Shown here piece after piece: positions 26,134-33,354 of a stretch of 64,000 nucleotides of DNA. The notes beneath the pieces were generated by a model, which was not told where the DNA came from, did no database searches, and saw only the letters and a list, made by a program, of their open reading frames with translations. The DNA comes from SVTX01 sp051867975 (GTDB taxonomy: Bacteria > Bacillota > Clostridia > Oscillospirales > CAG-272). The translations under genes and the position numbers were made by a program. Numbering within the stretch: the stretch's first letter is position 1; every line of letters starts with the position of its first letter. The stretch covers positions 4,673 through 68,672 of the forward strand of contig JBJDZM010000010.1 of assembly GCA_051867975.1 (NCBI GenBank), in the 5' to 3' direction.

Positions 26134-26162
26134 AGTATATCATAATTTCAATTATGTGTCAA
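26134..26162 (-). promoter_or_regulatory. ZIP gene promoter with spacer palindrome
   Basis: TTGACA (26157-26162), 17-bp spacer and TATACT (26134-26139) on the minus strand. The spacer is nearly filled by the inverted repeat CATAAT-TTCA-ATTATG (26141-26156). Its placement between -35 and -10 suggests a repressor site, perhaps a Fur- or DtxR-type metal regulator. Confidence 0.65.
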
Positions 26163-26180
26163 TAATCCTCATCAATGTTA

Positions 26181-26209
26181 TTGACAAATTCCGAAAAATA
26201 TGGTATCAT
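26181..26209 (+). promoter_or_regulatory. promoter of rubrerythrin-ferritin
   Basis: TTGACA (26181-26186), 17-bp spacer and TATCAT (26204-26209). Transcription would start about 7 bp later, at the edge of the palindrome at 26219-26244. Confidence 0.8.
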
Positions 26210-26218
26210 ATGGACGTA

Positions 26219-26244
26219 ATTACATGTCAAGATTGACATGTAAT
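26219..26244. promoter_or_regulatory. 26-bp perfect palindrome at the rubrerythrin transcription start
   Basis: The 12-bp half-site ATTACATGTCAA is followed by GA and its exact complement. It begins 9 bp after the -10 box, so it covers the start of the transcript. It could be an operator for a redox- or metal-responsive repressor, or a stabilising 5' RNA hairpin. It does not match the PerR box TTATAATNATTATAA. Confidence 0.7.
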
Positions 26245-26295
26245 CATTACTCGAAGATCAAAAATTTAATGAAAATAAAGAAAGAGGTAAAAACT

Positions 26296-26949
26296 ATGGC
26301 AAAATGGAAATGCACCGTTTGCGGTTATATTCACGAAGGAGACGAAGCACCCGAAAAATGCCCCGTCTGCAAGCAACCGAAAGAAAAGTTCGTAAAGGTT
26401 GAAGAGGCTCCCAAGAACCCCTATGCAGGTACAAAGACCGAAAAGAATCTTTGGGAAGCGTTTGCCGGTGAATCTCAGGCAAGAAACAAGTATACATACT
26501 TTGCAAGCGTTGCAAAGAAGGCAGGATATGAGCAGATCGCCGCACTCTTCTTACAGACCGCCGAGAACGAGAAGGAACACGCAAAGCTCTGGTTCAAGGC
26601 TTTGGGTGAGCTTGGCGACACCGCAGAAAATCTGCTCCACGCCGCTGAGGGTGAGAACGCAGAGTGGACCGACATGTACGAAAGAATGGCTCGCGAGGCG
26701 GAGGAAGAAGGCTTCACCGCTCTTGCCGCACAGTTCCGCGGAGTTGCCGCTATCGAAAAAGCGCATGAGGAAAGATACCGCGCGCTCCTGAAGAACGTTG
26801 AGACTAAGGCAGTATTTGAAAAATCAGGCGTAACTATTTGGGAATGTCGCAACTGCGGACATATTGTTGTCGGTCTTTCGGCACCCGAGGTCTGCCCCGT
26901 TTGTAACCACCCGCAGGCTTATTTTGAAGTCAGAAAAGAAAACTATTGA
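26296..26949 (+). CDS. rubrerythrin with rubredoxin-type sites at both ends
   Basis: A 217-residue protein from ATG 26296 (GAGG upstream). Residues 6-25 form a rubredoxin-like iron site (Cys6, Cys9, Cys22, Cys25). Residues about 50-165 are the ferritin-like di-iron domain, with glutamate/histidine motifs in NEKEHAKLW and AIEKAHEERY. Residues 184-203 form a second Cys4 site (Cys184, 187, 200, 203). Rubrerythrins reduce hydrogen peroxide in anaerobes. Classical forms have one C-terminal site and 'reverse' forms one N-terminal site, so two sites is uncommon. The ferritin gene follows after 20 bp, giving a peroxide and iron defence unit. Confidence 0.93.
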   Translation: MAKWKCTVCGYIHEGDEAPEKCPVCKQPKEKFVKVEEAPKNPYAGTKTEKNLWEAFAGESQARNKYTYFASVAKKAGYEQIAALFLQTAENEKEHAKLWFKALGELGDTAENLLHAAEGENAEWTDMYERMAREAEEEGFTALAAQFRGVAAIEKAHEERYRALLKNVETKAVFEKSGVTIWECRNCGHIVVGLSAPEVCPVCNHPQAYFEVRKENY

Positions 26950-26969
26950 TAAAGGGGGAAACATTCAAT

Positions 26970-27479
26970 ATGAATACAAAGGTACATGAGCTGTTAAATC
27001 AGCAGATCAATAAGGAATTCTATTCCGCTTATCTCTATCTCGATTTCTCAAATTATTTTGAGGATGCGGGACTTGACGGCTTTGCCAATTGGTATAAGAT
27101 TCAGGCGCAGGAAGAGCGAGACCACGCAATGCTCTTCTATCAGTACCTGCAGAATGAAAATCAGAAGGTAACGCTTGAAGCAATCGCAAAGCCCGACAAG
27201 GTCTTCACCTGCCATATGGACGTTTTGCAGGCGGGACTTGAGCATGAGAAGTATGTCACCTCGCTGATTCACGACATCTATGCCGAGGCATACGAAGCAA
27301 AGGATTTCCGCACCATGCAGTTCCTCGACTGGTTCGTAAAGGAGCAGGGCGAAGAGGAGACCAACGCCAATGACATGATATCCAAAATGGAGTTGTTCGG
27401 CTCCGACCCCAAGAGCCTTTATATGCTCAATCAGGAGCTTGCGGCAAGAGTATATTCCGCACCGTCGCTTGTTTTATAA
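26970..27479 (+). CDS. bacterial non-haem ferritin
   Basis: A 169-residue ferritin from ATG 26970 with AAGGGGGAA upstream. The ferroxidase residues are visible in NKEFYSAYLYLDFSNYFE, AQEERDHAMLFYQYL and FVKEQGEEETNAND. It stores iron in a 24-mer shell in the cytoplasm. It is co-transcribed with rubrerythrin, which limits peroxide made during iron handling. A perfect terminator follows. Confidence 0.94.
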   Translation: MNTKVHELLNQQINKEFYSAYLYLDFSNYFEDAGLDGFANWYKIQAQEERDHAMLFYQYLQNENQKVTLEAIAKPDKVFTCHMDVLQAGLEHEKYVTSLIHDIYAEAYEAKDFRTMQFLDWFVKEQGEEETNANDMISKMELFGSDPKSLYMLNQELAARVYSAPSLVL

Positions 27480-27503
27480 TCAACAGAGCAACACTTGATA
27501 CAC

Positions 27504-27539
27504 AAAAAACGGAGATTTCGTGAGATTTCTCCGTTTTTT
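27504..27539. terminator. bidirectional terminator between ferritin and the HxlR gene
   Basis: Stem AAAAAACGGAGA with its exact complement ending in six T. It lies 24 bp after ferritin and 18 bp from the convergent HxlR stop. Confidence 0.92.
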
Positions 27540-27556
27540 GCTTGACTTTTTCAAAT

Positions 27557-27892
27557 TCATTTTGAAGATGCTTTATAATTCTCTCCCCAACTGCTCATGG
27601 CATCAAGTATGGGGCGCAAACTGTGTCCCAACTCGGTCAAGGAATATTCAACTCTCGGCGGCACTTCGGCATATACCTTCCGAGTCAGAAGTCCGCTTTC
27701 TTCCATATCACGAAGTTGGGCTGTCAGCACCTTTTGTGACACATTGCCGACAGACCTTTTCAGCTCCCCGAAGCGCTTCGTCCCAGTCATCAAATCGCGC
27801 AAAATCAGAACCTTCCATTTGTCACCGATCAAAGTCAATGTGGTTTCTACGGGACAAGCAGGCAGTTCTTTTGCGTTTTTTTGTTCGCTCAT
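27557..27892 (-). CDS. HxlR-family winged-helix regulator
   Basis: A 111-residue regulator. ATG 27892 is preferred since AGGAGG lies 9 bp upstream, whereas the earlier TTG is too close. It has the family signature CPVETTLTLIGDKWKVLILRDL, including the N-terminal cysteine that in some members senses electrophiles or oxidants. GELKRSVGNVSQKVLTAQL (recognition helix) and SLTELGHSL follow. It is divergent from an NAD(P)H-binding oxidoreductase, a frequent pairing, and probably controls it. Confidence 0.92.
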   Translation of the reverse strand: MSEQKNAKELPACPVETTLTLIGDKWKVLILRDLMTGTKRFGELKRSVGNVSQKVLTAQLRDMEESGLLTRKVYAEVPPRVEYSLTELGHSLRPILDAMSSWGENYKASSK

Positions 27893-27939
27893 GATCAAGT
27901 TCCTCCTACCAATAGTTTCAATAAGTAACTAACATACTG

Positions 27940-27968
27940 ATTATACCATACTTCCGTGCAAGAGTCAA
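27940..27968 (-). promoter_or_regulatory. promoter of the HxlR gene
   Basis: TTGACT (27963-27968), 17-bp spacer and TATAAT (27940-27945) on the minus strand, 48 bp upstream of the ATG. Confidence 0.8.
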
Positions 27969-28110
27969 TGTTTCCCACAAAAAATCGTGAATAAGAAAAA
28001 TTTTTTTCGAGTGAAAAAATGCCGAAAATCGTTGTCAATACACAATTGTTTCCATTTGGTAACCGTCCATTAGTATGCTTTTTGTAACTACACCACAATA
28101 AAGTGCGTAC

Positions 28111-28139
28111 TTTACAAGCATAAACCAATCGAGTATAAT
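28111..28139 (+). promoter_or_regulatory. promoter of the NAD(P)H-binding protein gene
   Basis: TTTACA (28111-28116), 17-bp spacer and TATAAT (28134-28139), 125 bp upstream of the ATG. The long leader and the 371-bp divergent spacer leave room for HxlR sites; no small gene is seen there. Confidence 0.75.
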
Positions 28140-28263
28140 GTGGTCAAGAACTGAGGGGAACGGCCGCTCTAAAGCTCTAAACAAATTCAAAGGAGAAATC
28201 CGAAATCAGTATTTTTAGAAATGATTCGGTGATGACCGAACTGAAATGGAGGAGAAATTTAAA

Positions 28264-28893
28264 ATGAAAATCGCAGTAATTTGTGCAAATGGAAGAGCAG
28301 GTAAACTGATTGTCAAAGAAGCAGTCAACAGGGGTCTTGATGTTACAGCAGTAGTACGAGAGGAAAATCAGAGTGTGGCTGAGAAGGTGCTGAAAAAAGA
28401 TTTGTTTGATCTGACTGCCGCAGACGTAAAATGCTTCGATGTTGTTGTCGATGCTTTTGGTGCATGGACGGAAGATGTTCTTCCCCAACACAGCACTTCT
28501 TTGAAACACCTGTGTGACATTCTTTCCGGTACTAATATCCGCCTGATTGTTGTCGGCGGCGCCGGAAGCCTGTATGTAAACCCCGAACATACCGTTCAGG
28601 TTATGGATACCCCTGATTTTCCCGATATGTTTAAGCCGCTTGCCGCTGCACAGGGAAAAGCGCTGGAGGAACTGAGAGCGAGAAATGATGTCAAGTGGAC
28701 ATTCATCAGCCCCGCGGGTGATTTCCGTGCAGACGGCGAACGTACAGGCAAATATATTCTCGGCGGAGAGGAATTGACGCTCAACTCCAAAGGTGAGAGT
28801 GTCATCAGCTATGCAGATTATGCAATTGCTATGATTGACGAAGCGATAGACGGTAACAATATTCAAAAGCGTATCAGTGTGGTAGCAGAATAA
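28264..28893 (+). CDS. NAD(P)H-binding (NmrA-like/SDR atypical) protein
   Basis: A 209-residue protein. ATG 28264 is chosen because GGAGGAG lies 10 bp upstream; an ATG at 28246 overlaps that site. It has an N-terminal Rossmann fold with GRAGKLIVKEAVNRG in the cofactor position, then LIVVGGAGSLYV and WTFISPAGDF, typical of atypical SDR proteins of the NAD(P)H-binding family. It may be a quinone or small-molecule reductase. The divergent HxlR regulator supports a stress-induced role. The substrate is unknown. Confidence 0.86.
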   Translation: MKIAVICANGRAGKLIVKEAVNRGLDVTAVVREENQSVAEKVLKKDLFDLTAADVKCFDVVVDAFGAWTEDVLPQHSTSLKHLCDILSGTNIRLIVVGGAGSLYVNPEHTVQVMDTPDFPDMFKPLAAAQGKALEELRARNDVKWTFISPAGDFRADGERTGKYILGGEELTLNSKGESVISYADYAIAMIDEAIDGNNIQKRISVVAE

Positions 28894-28900
28894 GATTATG

Positions 28901-28935
28901 AACAGGGCTGTCATCGTTGGCAGCCCTGTTTTCAT
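28901..28935 (+). terminator. terminator after the NAD(P)H-binding protein gene
   Basis: Perfect 10-bp stem AACAGGGCTG/CAGCCCTGTT followed by a T-rich stretch, 8 bp after the stop. Confidence 0.85.
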
Positions 28936-28975
28936 TCACACAAAAGCATAAAAATCGCCCACATAGGAGACAAAA

Positions 28976-29749
28976 ATGACACAATCAGACAGAAGGATCT
29001 ATTTAATTAAACGGCTATTAACCGAGCAAGTACAATATAGAGAAACCCCAATTCCGAAAAAGACACCGGAGCAAGTAAGACTACTGCGCTCCCTTATGAA
29101 TCTTCGCCCGCCAAAGGAAGCTTGCTCCGAGTTTCTGAAAATACAAGACGAATACTTAAAGAAAGAAATTGCTTTGAAAGGTATCACCGACATATCGGAG
29201 CTTTCTCAGACAGCAAGTGGTTTTTATCTTTGGCAGGGTGATATCACCACGCTGCGCTGTGACTCGATTGTCAACGCCGCCAACTCTCAAATGCTCGGCT
29301 GCTTCTGCCCTTGTCACGGCTGTATTGATAATGCCATTCACACTTATGCAGGGGTGGAACTTCGACTCGAATGTGCCGAAATCATGAAAAAGCAAGGAAA
29401 TGCGGAACCTGTCGGCAGAGCGAAGATCACAAAAGCCTACAACCTCCCGTGCAAATATGTCATTCACACGGTCGGTCCGACGATTTACGACCATGTTACA
29501 AAACAGGATGAAGAACTTTTGGCATCCTGTTATCGCTCTTGTCTTGAAATTGCCGAGCAAAATAATATACAGAGTATTGCCTTTTGCTGTATTTCCACGG
29601 GCGAGTTTCATTTTCCGAACAGGAGTGCCGCAGAGATAGCAATCAGAACAGTAACCGAATACAGGAAACGAACAAATAGTAAAATCAAGGTGATATTCAA
29701 TGTTTTCAAAGATATGGACTATGAAATCTACCGAGAGCTTCTCGGATAA
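28976..29749 (+). CDS. zinc-dependent macrodomain protein-ADP-ribose hydrolase
   Basis: A 257-residue protein. An N-terminal helical region of about 80 residues is followed by a macrodomain with DITTLRCDSIVNAANSQMLG. The cysteine/histidine-rich loop CFCPCHGCIDNAIH is the Zn-macro signature of enzymes linked to class M sirtuins. IHTVGPTIYD and CISTGEFHFP complete the fold. Zn-macros remove ADP-ribose from proteins. It is translationally close to the sirtuin gene, whose frame overlaps its 3' end. In Staphylococcus and Streptococcus this pair controls ADP-ribosylation of a GcvH-like carrier. Confidence 0.92.
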   Translation: MTQSDRRIYLIKRLLTEQVQYRETPIPKKTPEQVRLLRSLMNLRPPKEACSEFLKIQDEYLKKEIALKGITDISELSQTASGFYLWQGDITTLRCDSIVNAANSQMLGCFCPCHGCIDNAIHTYAGVELRLECAEIMKKQGNAEPVGRAKITKAYNLPCKYVIHTVGPTIYDHVTKQDEELLASCYRSCLEIAEQNNIQSIAFCCISTGEFHFPNRSAAEIAIRTVTEYRKRTNSKIKVIFNVFKDMDYEIYRELLG

Positions 29750-30578
29750 CATGAAAAGGTTAAAAAACGAAATCGAAACCGCAGATGCGATCGTCATCGG
29801 CGCAGGAGCAGGTCTCTCTGCTTCGGCAGGCTTTGATTACGCCGGCGAACGATTTGAGAGGTATTTTTCGGACTTTCATAAAAAATACGGTATTACCGAT
29901 ATGTATGCGGGAGGATTTTATCCATTTGAAACACCCGAAGAATATTGGGCATGGTGGTCACGGCATATTTTTGTAAACCGATATGACGCGCCTGTCGGAA
30001 AACCGTACAGCGATCTGCTCGCACTTGTGAAGGACAAAAATTATTTCATCCTGACAACGAATGTTGACCATCAGTTCCAAAGAGCGGGATTTGATAAAAG
30101 ACGGTTGTTTTACACACAGGGGGACTACGGTCTGTGGCAATGCTCAAGAGCCTGTCACAATAAGACATATGATAACGAAGAAGCTGTTCGCCGGATGGTT
30201 GAAAAGCAAGATAACATGAAGATTCCGAGCAAGCTCATCCCGAAATGTCCTGTCTGCGGCGCGCCGATGACGATGAATCTGCGCTGTGATGACAGCTTTG
30301 TTCAGGGCGCGGGATGGTATTCAGCGGCAGAGCGATACGAAGATTTCATACGTCGCCACATGGATAAGCATGTACTTTATCTTGAACTTGGTGTTGGTTT
30401 CAACACGCCTGCTATCATTAAATATCCGTTTTGGAAGATGACGGCGGGTAATGCAACCGCCGTTTACACCTGTATCAATTCAGGCGAGATGCTCTGTCCG
30501 AGGAAAATCGAAAATCGGTCGATATATCTTGATAGAAACATCGCAGATATTCTGAACCGGCTGCTTCGAATGTCGTGA
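29721..30578 (+). CDS. class M sirtuin (SirTM-like ADP-ribosyltransferase)
   Basis: A Sir2-fold protein of about 285 residues. ATGs at 29700, 29721 and 29751 are in frame and none has a strong ribosome site, so the start is uncertain. It has the NAD loop IGAGAGLSASAGFDYAGERF, TTNVDHQFQRAG and zinc cysteines in CSRACHN and CPVCGAPM. TQGDYG replaces the segment that bears the catalytic histidine in deacetylase sirtuins, as in SirTM proteins, which transfer ADP-ribose instead. The overlap with the macrodomain gene shows coupled expression. No GcvH-L, LplA2 or oxidoreductase gene of the known SirTM operons lies beside it. Confidence 0.9.
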   Translation: MKSTESFSDNMKRLKNEIETADAIVIGAGAGLSASAGFDYAGERFERYFSDFHKKYGITDMYAGGFYPFETPEEYWAWWSRHIFVNRYDAPVGKPYSDLLALVKDKNYFILTTNVDHQFQRAGFDKRRLFYTQGDYGLWQCSRACHNKTYDNEEAVRRMVEKQDNMKIPSKLIPKCPVCGAPMTMNLRCDDSFVQGAGWYSAAERYEDFIRRHMDKHVLYLELGVGFNTPAIIKYPFWKMTAGNATAVYTCINSGEMLCPRKIENRSIYLDRNIADILNRLLRMS

Positions 30579-30622
30579 TGTGACTGTGACTTTTCATTTG
30601 TTCAGAGTACACTAAGTAAATG

Positions 30623-31225
30623 TTATTCAGCCTCCCTGCGGATCCAATCGTCCAGAAACTGCATCTGCTCATTTGTATGAAACCAATGCTCGCCGTCCTC
30701 CATTACGGTAAGTCGTGCGCCGATCTGTTTGGAAAATTCGGATATGGTTTTCATGGACGTCAGATTATCTCTTCCGCCATATAAAATACAAGTCGGTATG
30801 CTCCATTTTATGGGATGCTTGCGCGAATAGCACAGATATTCCCAAGACAGCACCTCGCCGAACCCCGTTGGTATCTCGCCGCATGCTTTCAGCTCGTCCT
30901 CCGTCACGTTTGCCCACAGCATCATATCACAAATCAGCCTTTCCATGTTGACGATGGGCGAGATGAAGTACGCTCTTGATATCGGCTTTTGCGCAAGTGC
31001 GGACATGGAAAAGTACGCTCCTATGCTGTTCGCAATCAAAACGACCTCTCCGTAGCCCTCGGTATATCTGTCGAAAAGAGTCGGAAATTCCGCCGCCGCT
31101 TCCCATGGGTTTTGTGATACGTAATCAAAGCCTACGACGTCGTAACCGACAAAGAGAGGCTTATAATGCTCGGATTCCTTTGCACTGCCGCCCTTGCCGT
31201 GTATGTATATTATCAATCTTTTCAT
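30623..31225 (-). CDS. alpha/beta hydrolase family protein
   Basis: A 200-residue small hydrolase. The N-terminus LIIYIHGKGGSAKESEHY gives the oxyanion region. The nucleophile serine lies in LIANSIGAYF near residue 66. The acid and base are likely Asp in YGGRDNLT and His in DGEHWFH. No signal peptide is seen, so it is cytoplasmic. The substrate is unknown. It follows the GNAT acetyltransferase gene by 16 bp, so both may be co-transcribed. Confidence 0.83.
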   Translation of the reverse strand: MKRLIIYIHGKGGSAKESEHYKPLFVGYDVVGFDYVSQNPWEAAAEFPTLFDRYTEGYGEVVLIANSIGAYFSMSALAQKPISRAYFISPIVNMERLICDMMLWANVTEDELKACGEIPTGFGEVLSWEYLCYSRKHPIKWSIPTCILYGGRDNLTSMKTISEFSKQIGARLTVMEDGEHWFHTNEQMQFLDDWIRREAE

Positions 31226-31241
31226 AAGTAAATCATCAGCA

Positions 31242-31832
31242 TTACAGAATACCGGTAATCGTCATAGTTGATACGATTTCCGGCGTTTCGGTTATTTCCT
31301 TCCAATGTTCCCGCGTCAGTATATTTATGTGCTCGGTCCGAACCTCACCCAGCAGCGGCACAGGCACATTTTCGCATGTATGATGATAAGCAAAACCGAC
31401 CTTTTCTTGCACTCTTTTCGATTTTTGGTTGCCCTCATAGTATCCGCACCAAATTGTGTTCATGCCGATATCCTCAAATCCGCGGCGGATGATTTCTCTT
31501 GCCGCTTCCGGCATATATCCTCTGCCCCAAAAGGGTTTTCCGAGCCAATACCCAAGCTCGCACTCGTCGTCGCGCTTGAGCCTATTCGTGTGTCCCTTCA
31601 GCATAAGTTCAATCGCTCCGATTGCCCTATTGCTTCCCTTTTCGCAGATTGCGTAGCACTCCTCACCGTTCAATACGTTTCGTATCACGTCAAGGCTTTC
31701 TTCAACCGATCTGTGGGACTGCCAGCCTGCAATCGGACCGACATCGGGGTCCTTTGCATATTCAAACAGGCTCTCTGCATCTGCCTCGGTCCATTTTCTC
31801 AAAATAAGCCTATCTGTTTCCAATTTAATCAT
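31242..31832 (-). CDS. GNAT-family N-acetyltransferase (RimJ/RimL type)
   Basis: A 196-residue GNAT. It starts MIKLETDRLILRKWTEADAE, the usual RimJ/RimL N-terminus. The acetyl-CoA-binding segment is GYWLGKPFWGRGYMPEAAR, followed by NTIWCGYYEGNQKSKRVQEK. It transfers acetyl groups to an amine of a protein or small molecule; the target is unknown. AGAGG lies upstream of the ATG. Neighbours are a CDP-alcohol phosphatidyltransferase and a hydrolase on the same strand. Confidence 0.9.
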   Translation of the reverse strand: MIKLETDRLILRKWTEADAESLFEYAKDPDVGPIAGWQSHRSVEESLDVIRNVLNGEECYAICEKGSNRAIGAIELMLKGHTNRLKRDDECELGYWLGKPFWGRGYMPEAAREIIRRGFEDIGMNTIWCGYYEGNQKSKRVQEKVGFAYHHTCENVPVPLLGEVRTEHINILTREHWKEITETPEIVSTMTITGIL

Positions 31833-31850
31833 AATTTTTTCACCTCTGTG

Positions 31851-32420
31851 TTACCGTCTTTTTATCATAAAAATCGATTTTACGTTTGGGCAATAGTCTT
31901 TACTGCAAATGTGAATGACAAGTTCTTCCAAGGACGAGACCGCCGCGACGGCGCATACTGTCATGCAAAATCCCACGGCAAGATCGGTCACCAGAAGGAA
32001 AGGAACGATAAAAAGCGAAAATCCCGTCAGTTTATTGAGATAGGTATGCAAGGACGCAAAGCGGCGGTATTTTACTGCCGCGGTTATATAAGCCAAGAGT
32101 CTAACGCATATAATTGCCGCCACGACATACCAGATCCATCCCGGCAGTATTGTCAAAAGAATCGGTAAGATGCGGATAAGCATCACCGCATAGAATAGTA
32201 AGTCGGCGATGCTGTCAAGTTTGGCACCGAACGCGCTTGATGTTTTCGTTTTTCGGGCAATCCAGCCGTCAAGCGCGTCTGTCAGCCCCGTCAGGGCATA
32301 TATGATGAAAAATTCCACCGAAAGCGGCTTCAGCGCCACCAGCAGAATTGTTCCGGCGATACGAATCAGCGTTATTATGTCTGCAACAGTCAGCCGATGT
32401 TTATTTTGATTTTCTTTCAT
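31851..32420 (-). CDS. CDP-alcohol phosphatidyltransferase family membrane protein
   Basis: A 189-residue integral membrane enzyme with about five helices. The complete family motif D-x2-DG-x2-AR-x8-G-x3-D-x3-D is visible from DALDGWIARK to KLDSIAD near residues 50-74. Such enzymes join a CDP-activated lipid to an alcohol such as glycerol-3-phosphate or inositol-phosphate. The normal housekeeping PgsA has more conserved flanks, so this is probably a second, specialised member. The acceptor is unknown. Confidence 0.9.
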   Translation of the reverse strand: MKENQNKHRLTVADIITLIRIAGTILLVALKPLSVEFFIIYALTGLTDALDGWIARKTKTSSAFGAKLDSIADLLFYAVMLIRILPILLTILPGWIWYVVAAIICVRLLAYITAAVKYRRFASLHTYLNKLTGFSLFIVPFLLVTDLAVGFCMTVCAVAAVSSLEELVIHICSKDYCPNVKSIFMIKRR

Positions 32421-32472
32421 GTCAACAATTTAATTCCTTTTCCATTCCTTCATTTTTGCATATAACCGAAGT

Positions 32473-32919
32473 CTATTCGGAAACCAGCCATTCCTTTGCC
32501 TTCTCAAAATCATTGATAAAAGAAACTGCAAAACGGCTTTTATCTTTAAGTGCCGTGCGGAACATTTGTTGAATTTTTCTGTCCGTGCCTATAAAACATA
32601 CTCGCAAAAACACTTTTCGCCCGCCACACAGCAGATTTACTGTTTTCTCGACTATATCTTTTGTTACAAGTGTTTCATCCAAGACAAATCCGATCTGCGA
32701 GGGCTTGGACGGCAAAAGGAAAGTTTTGCTGTCATTTTCCAGCTTGTCCAGAACTAAATCCGTATACTGATACATTCCGTCCAAATGCTCAAACCAGATC
32801 TCTCCGCCCCGGAAAGGCAGGACAAATGACTTCTTTTTTACACCCGGCAAGTTCTCCGGCTCACTACATTCGAAATACCTCGTGCTGTCATTTGCAAAAA
32901 ACCGGTCAAACAATTTCAT
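32473..32919 (-). CDS. hypothetical protein, 148 residues
   Basis: A soluble-looking protein with no family I recognise. Alternating hydrophobic stretches (GGEIWFEHLDGMYQYTDLVL, QIGFVLDETLVTKDIVEK, RKVFLRVCFIGTD) suggest a mixed alpha/beta fold. The end FINDFEKAKEWLVSE resembles the C-terminus of STAS-like proteins. A possible AAAGG lies 14 bp before the ATG. It sits on the minus strand between the lipoprotein and the CDP-alcohol enzyme. Confidence 0.65.
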   Translation of the reverse strand: MKLFDRFFANDSTRYFECSEPENLPGVKKKSFVLPFRGGEIWFEHLDGMYQYTDLVLDKLENDSKTFLLPSKPSQIGFVLDETLVTKDIVEKTVNLLCGGRKVFLRVCFIGTDRKIQQMFRTALKDKSRFAVSFINDFEKAKEWLVSE

Positions 32920-32955
32920 AATATTGTATCTTAAAACCTTTCTTGCCCGTCGTTT

Positions 32956-33354
32956 TCATTTATCAAGTTTAACCTCAACGATTCCTTTTGCGCGCTTGGC
33001 TTCTACAACGATCGTATATACACCGCTCTCCGAGATGTTCACAGTGAAATCGTTGAGTTCTTTTCCGTTTCCGCGGTAGACGGACGTACCGTCCGGTGCC
33101 TTGATCTCCATGTAGATAGAGCCCTTGACCGTTTCAAAGTGAATTTTCAGTACGTCACCCTCATTCAGTTCCAGAGTATGCAGGTCGGTTCCGTTCATGC
33201 TGTCGATATCCAAAAGATAACTGTCGGGATTCTTGACTCTGCTGCCGTTAAACCCTTCCTGATTGCAACCGATCAGCAATATTGCGATTCCGGCAAGAAG
33301 AATCAGGGAAATTCCGATAAGAGCCTGTTTTTTTATTTGTTTCATTGTATTCAT
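32956..33354 (-). CDS. small lipoprotein
   Basis: A protein of 129-132 residues. ATG 33354 overlaps the stop of the upstream hydrolase (ATGA); ATG 33345 is better spaced from GGAGG and may be the true start. Positive residues and a hydrophobic stretch end in the lipobox LIGC, giving a lipid-anchored cysteine. The remaining 100 residues look like a beta-sandwich (LHTLELNEGDVLKIHFE, GSIYMEIKAPDG, SGVYTIVVEAKRAKG), similar to carbohydrate- or ligand-binding modules. It is coupled to the choloylglycine-hydrolase-type enzyme and probably acts with it at the cell surface. Confidence 0.82.
   Translation of the reverse strand: MNTMKQIKKQALIGISLILLAGIAILLIGCNQEGFNGSRVKNPDSYLLDIDSMNGTDLHTLELNEGDVLKIHFETVKGSIYMEIKAPDGTSVYRGNGKELNDFTVNISESGVYTIVVEAKRAKGIVEVKLDK

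Noticed and set aside
28177..28935. A 252-codon minus-strand frame
   Set aside because: It lies opposite the NAD(P)H-binding gene and its promoter, is rich in Cys, Phe and Ser with no family pattern, and is an antisense shadow.
31305..32168. A 287-codon plus-strand frame
   Set aside because: It runs opposite two well-supported genes (GNAT and CDP-alcohol phosphatidyltransferase) and has no motif.
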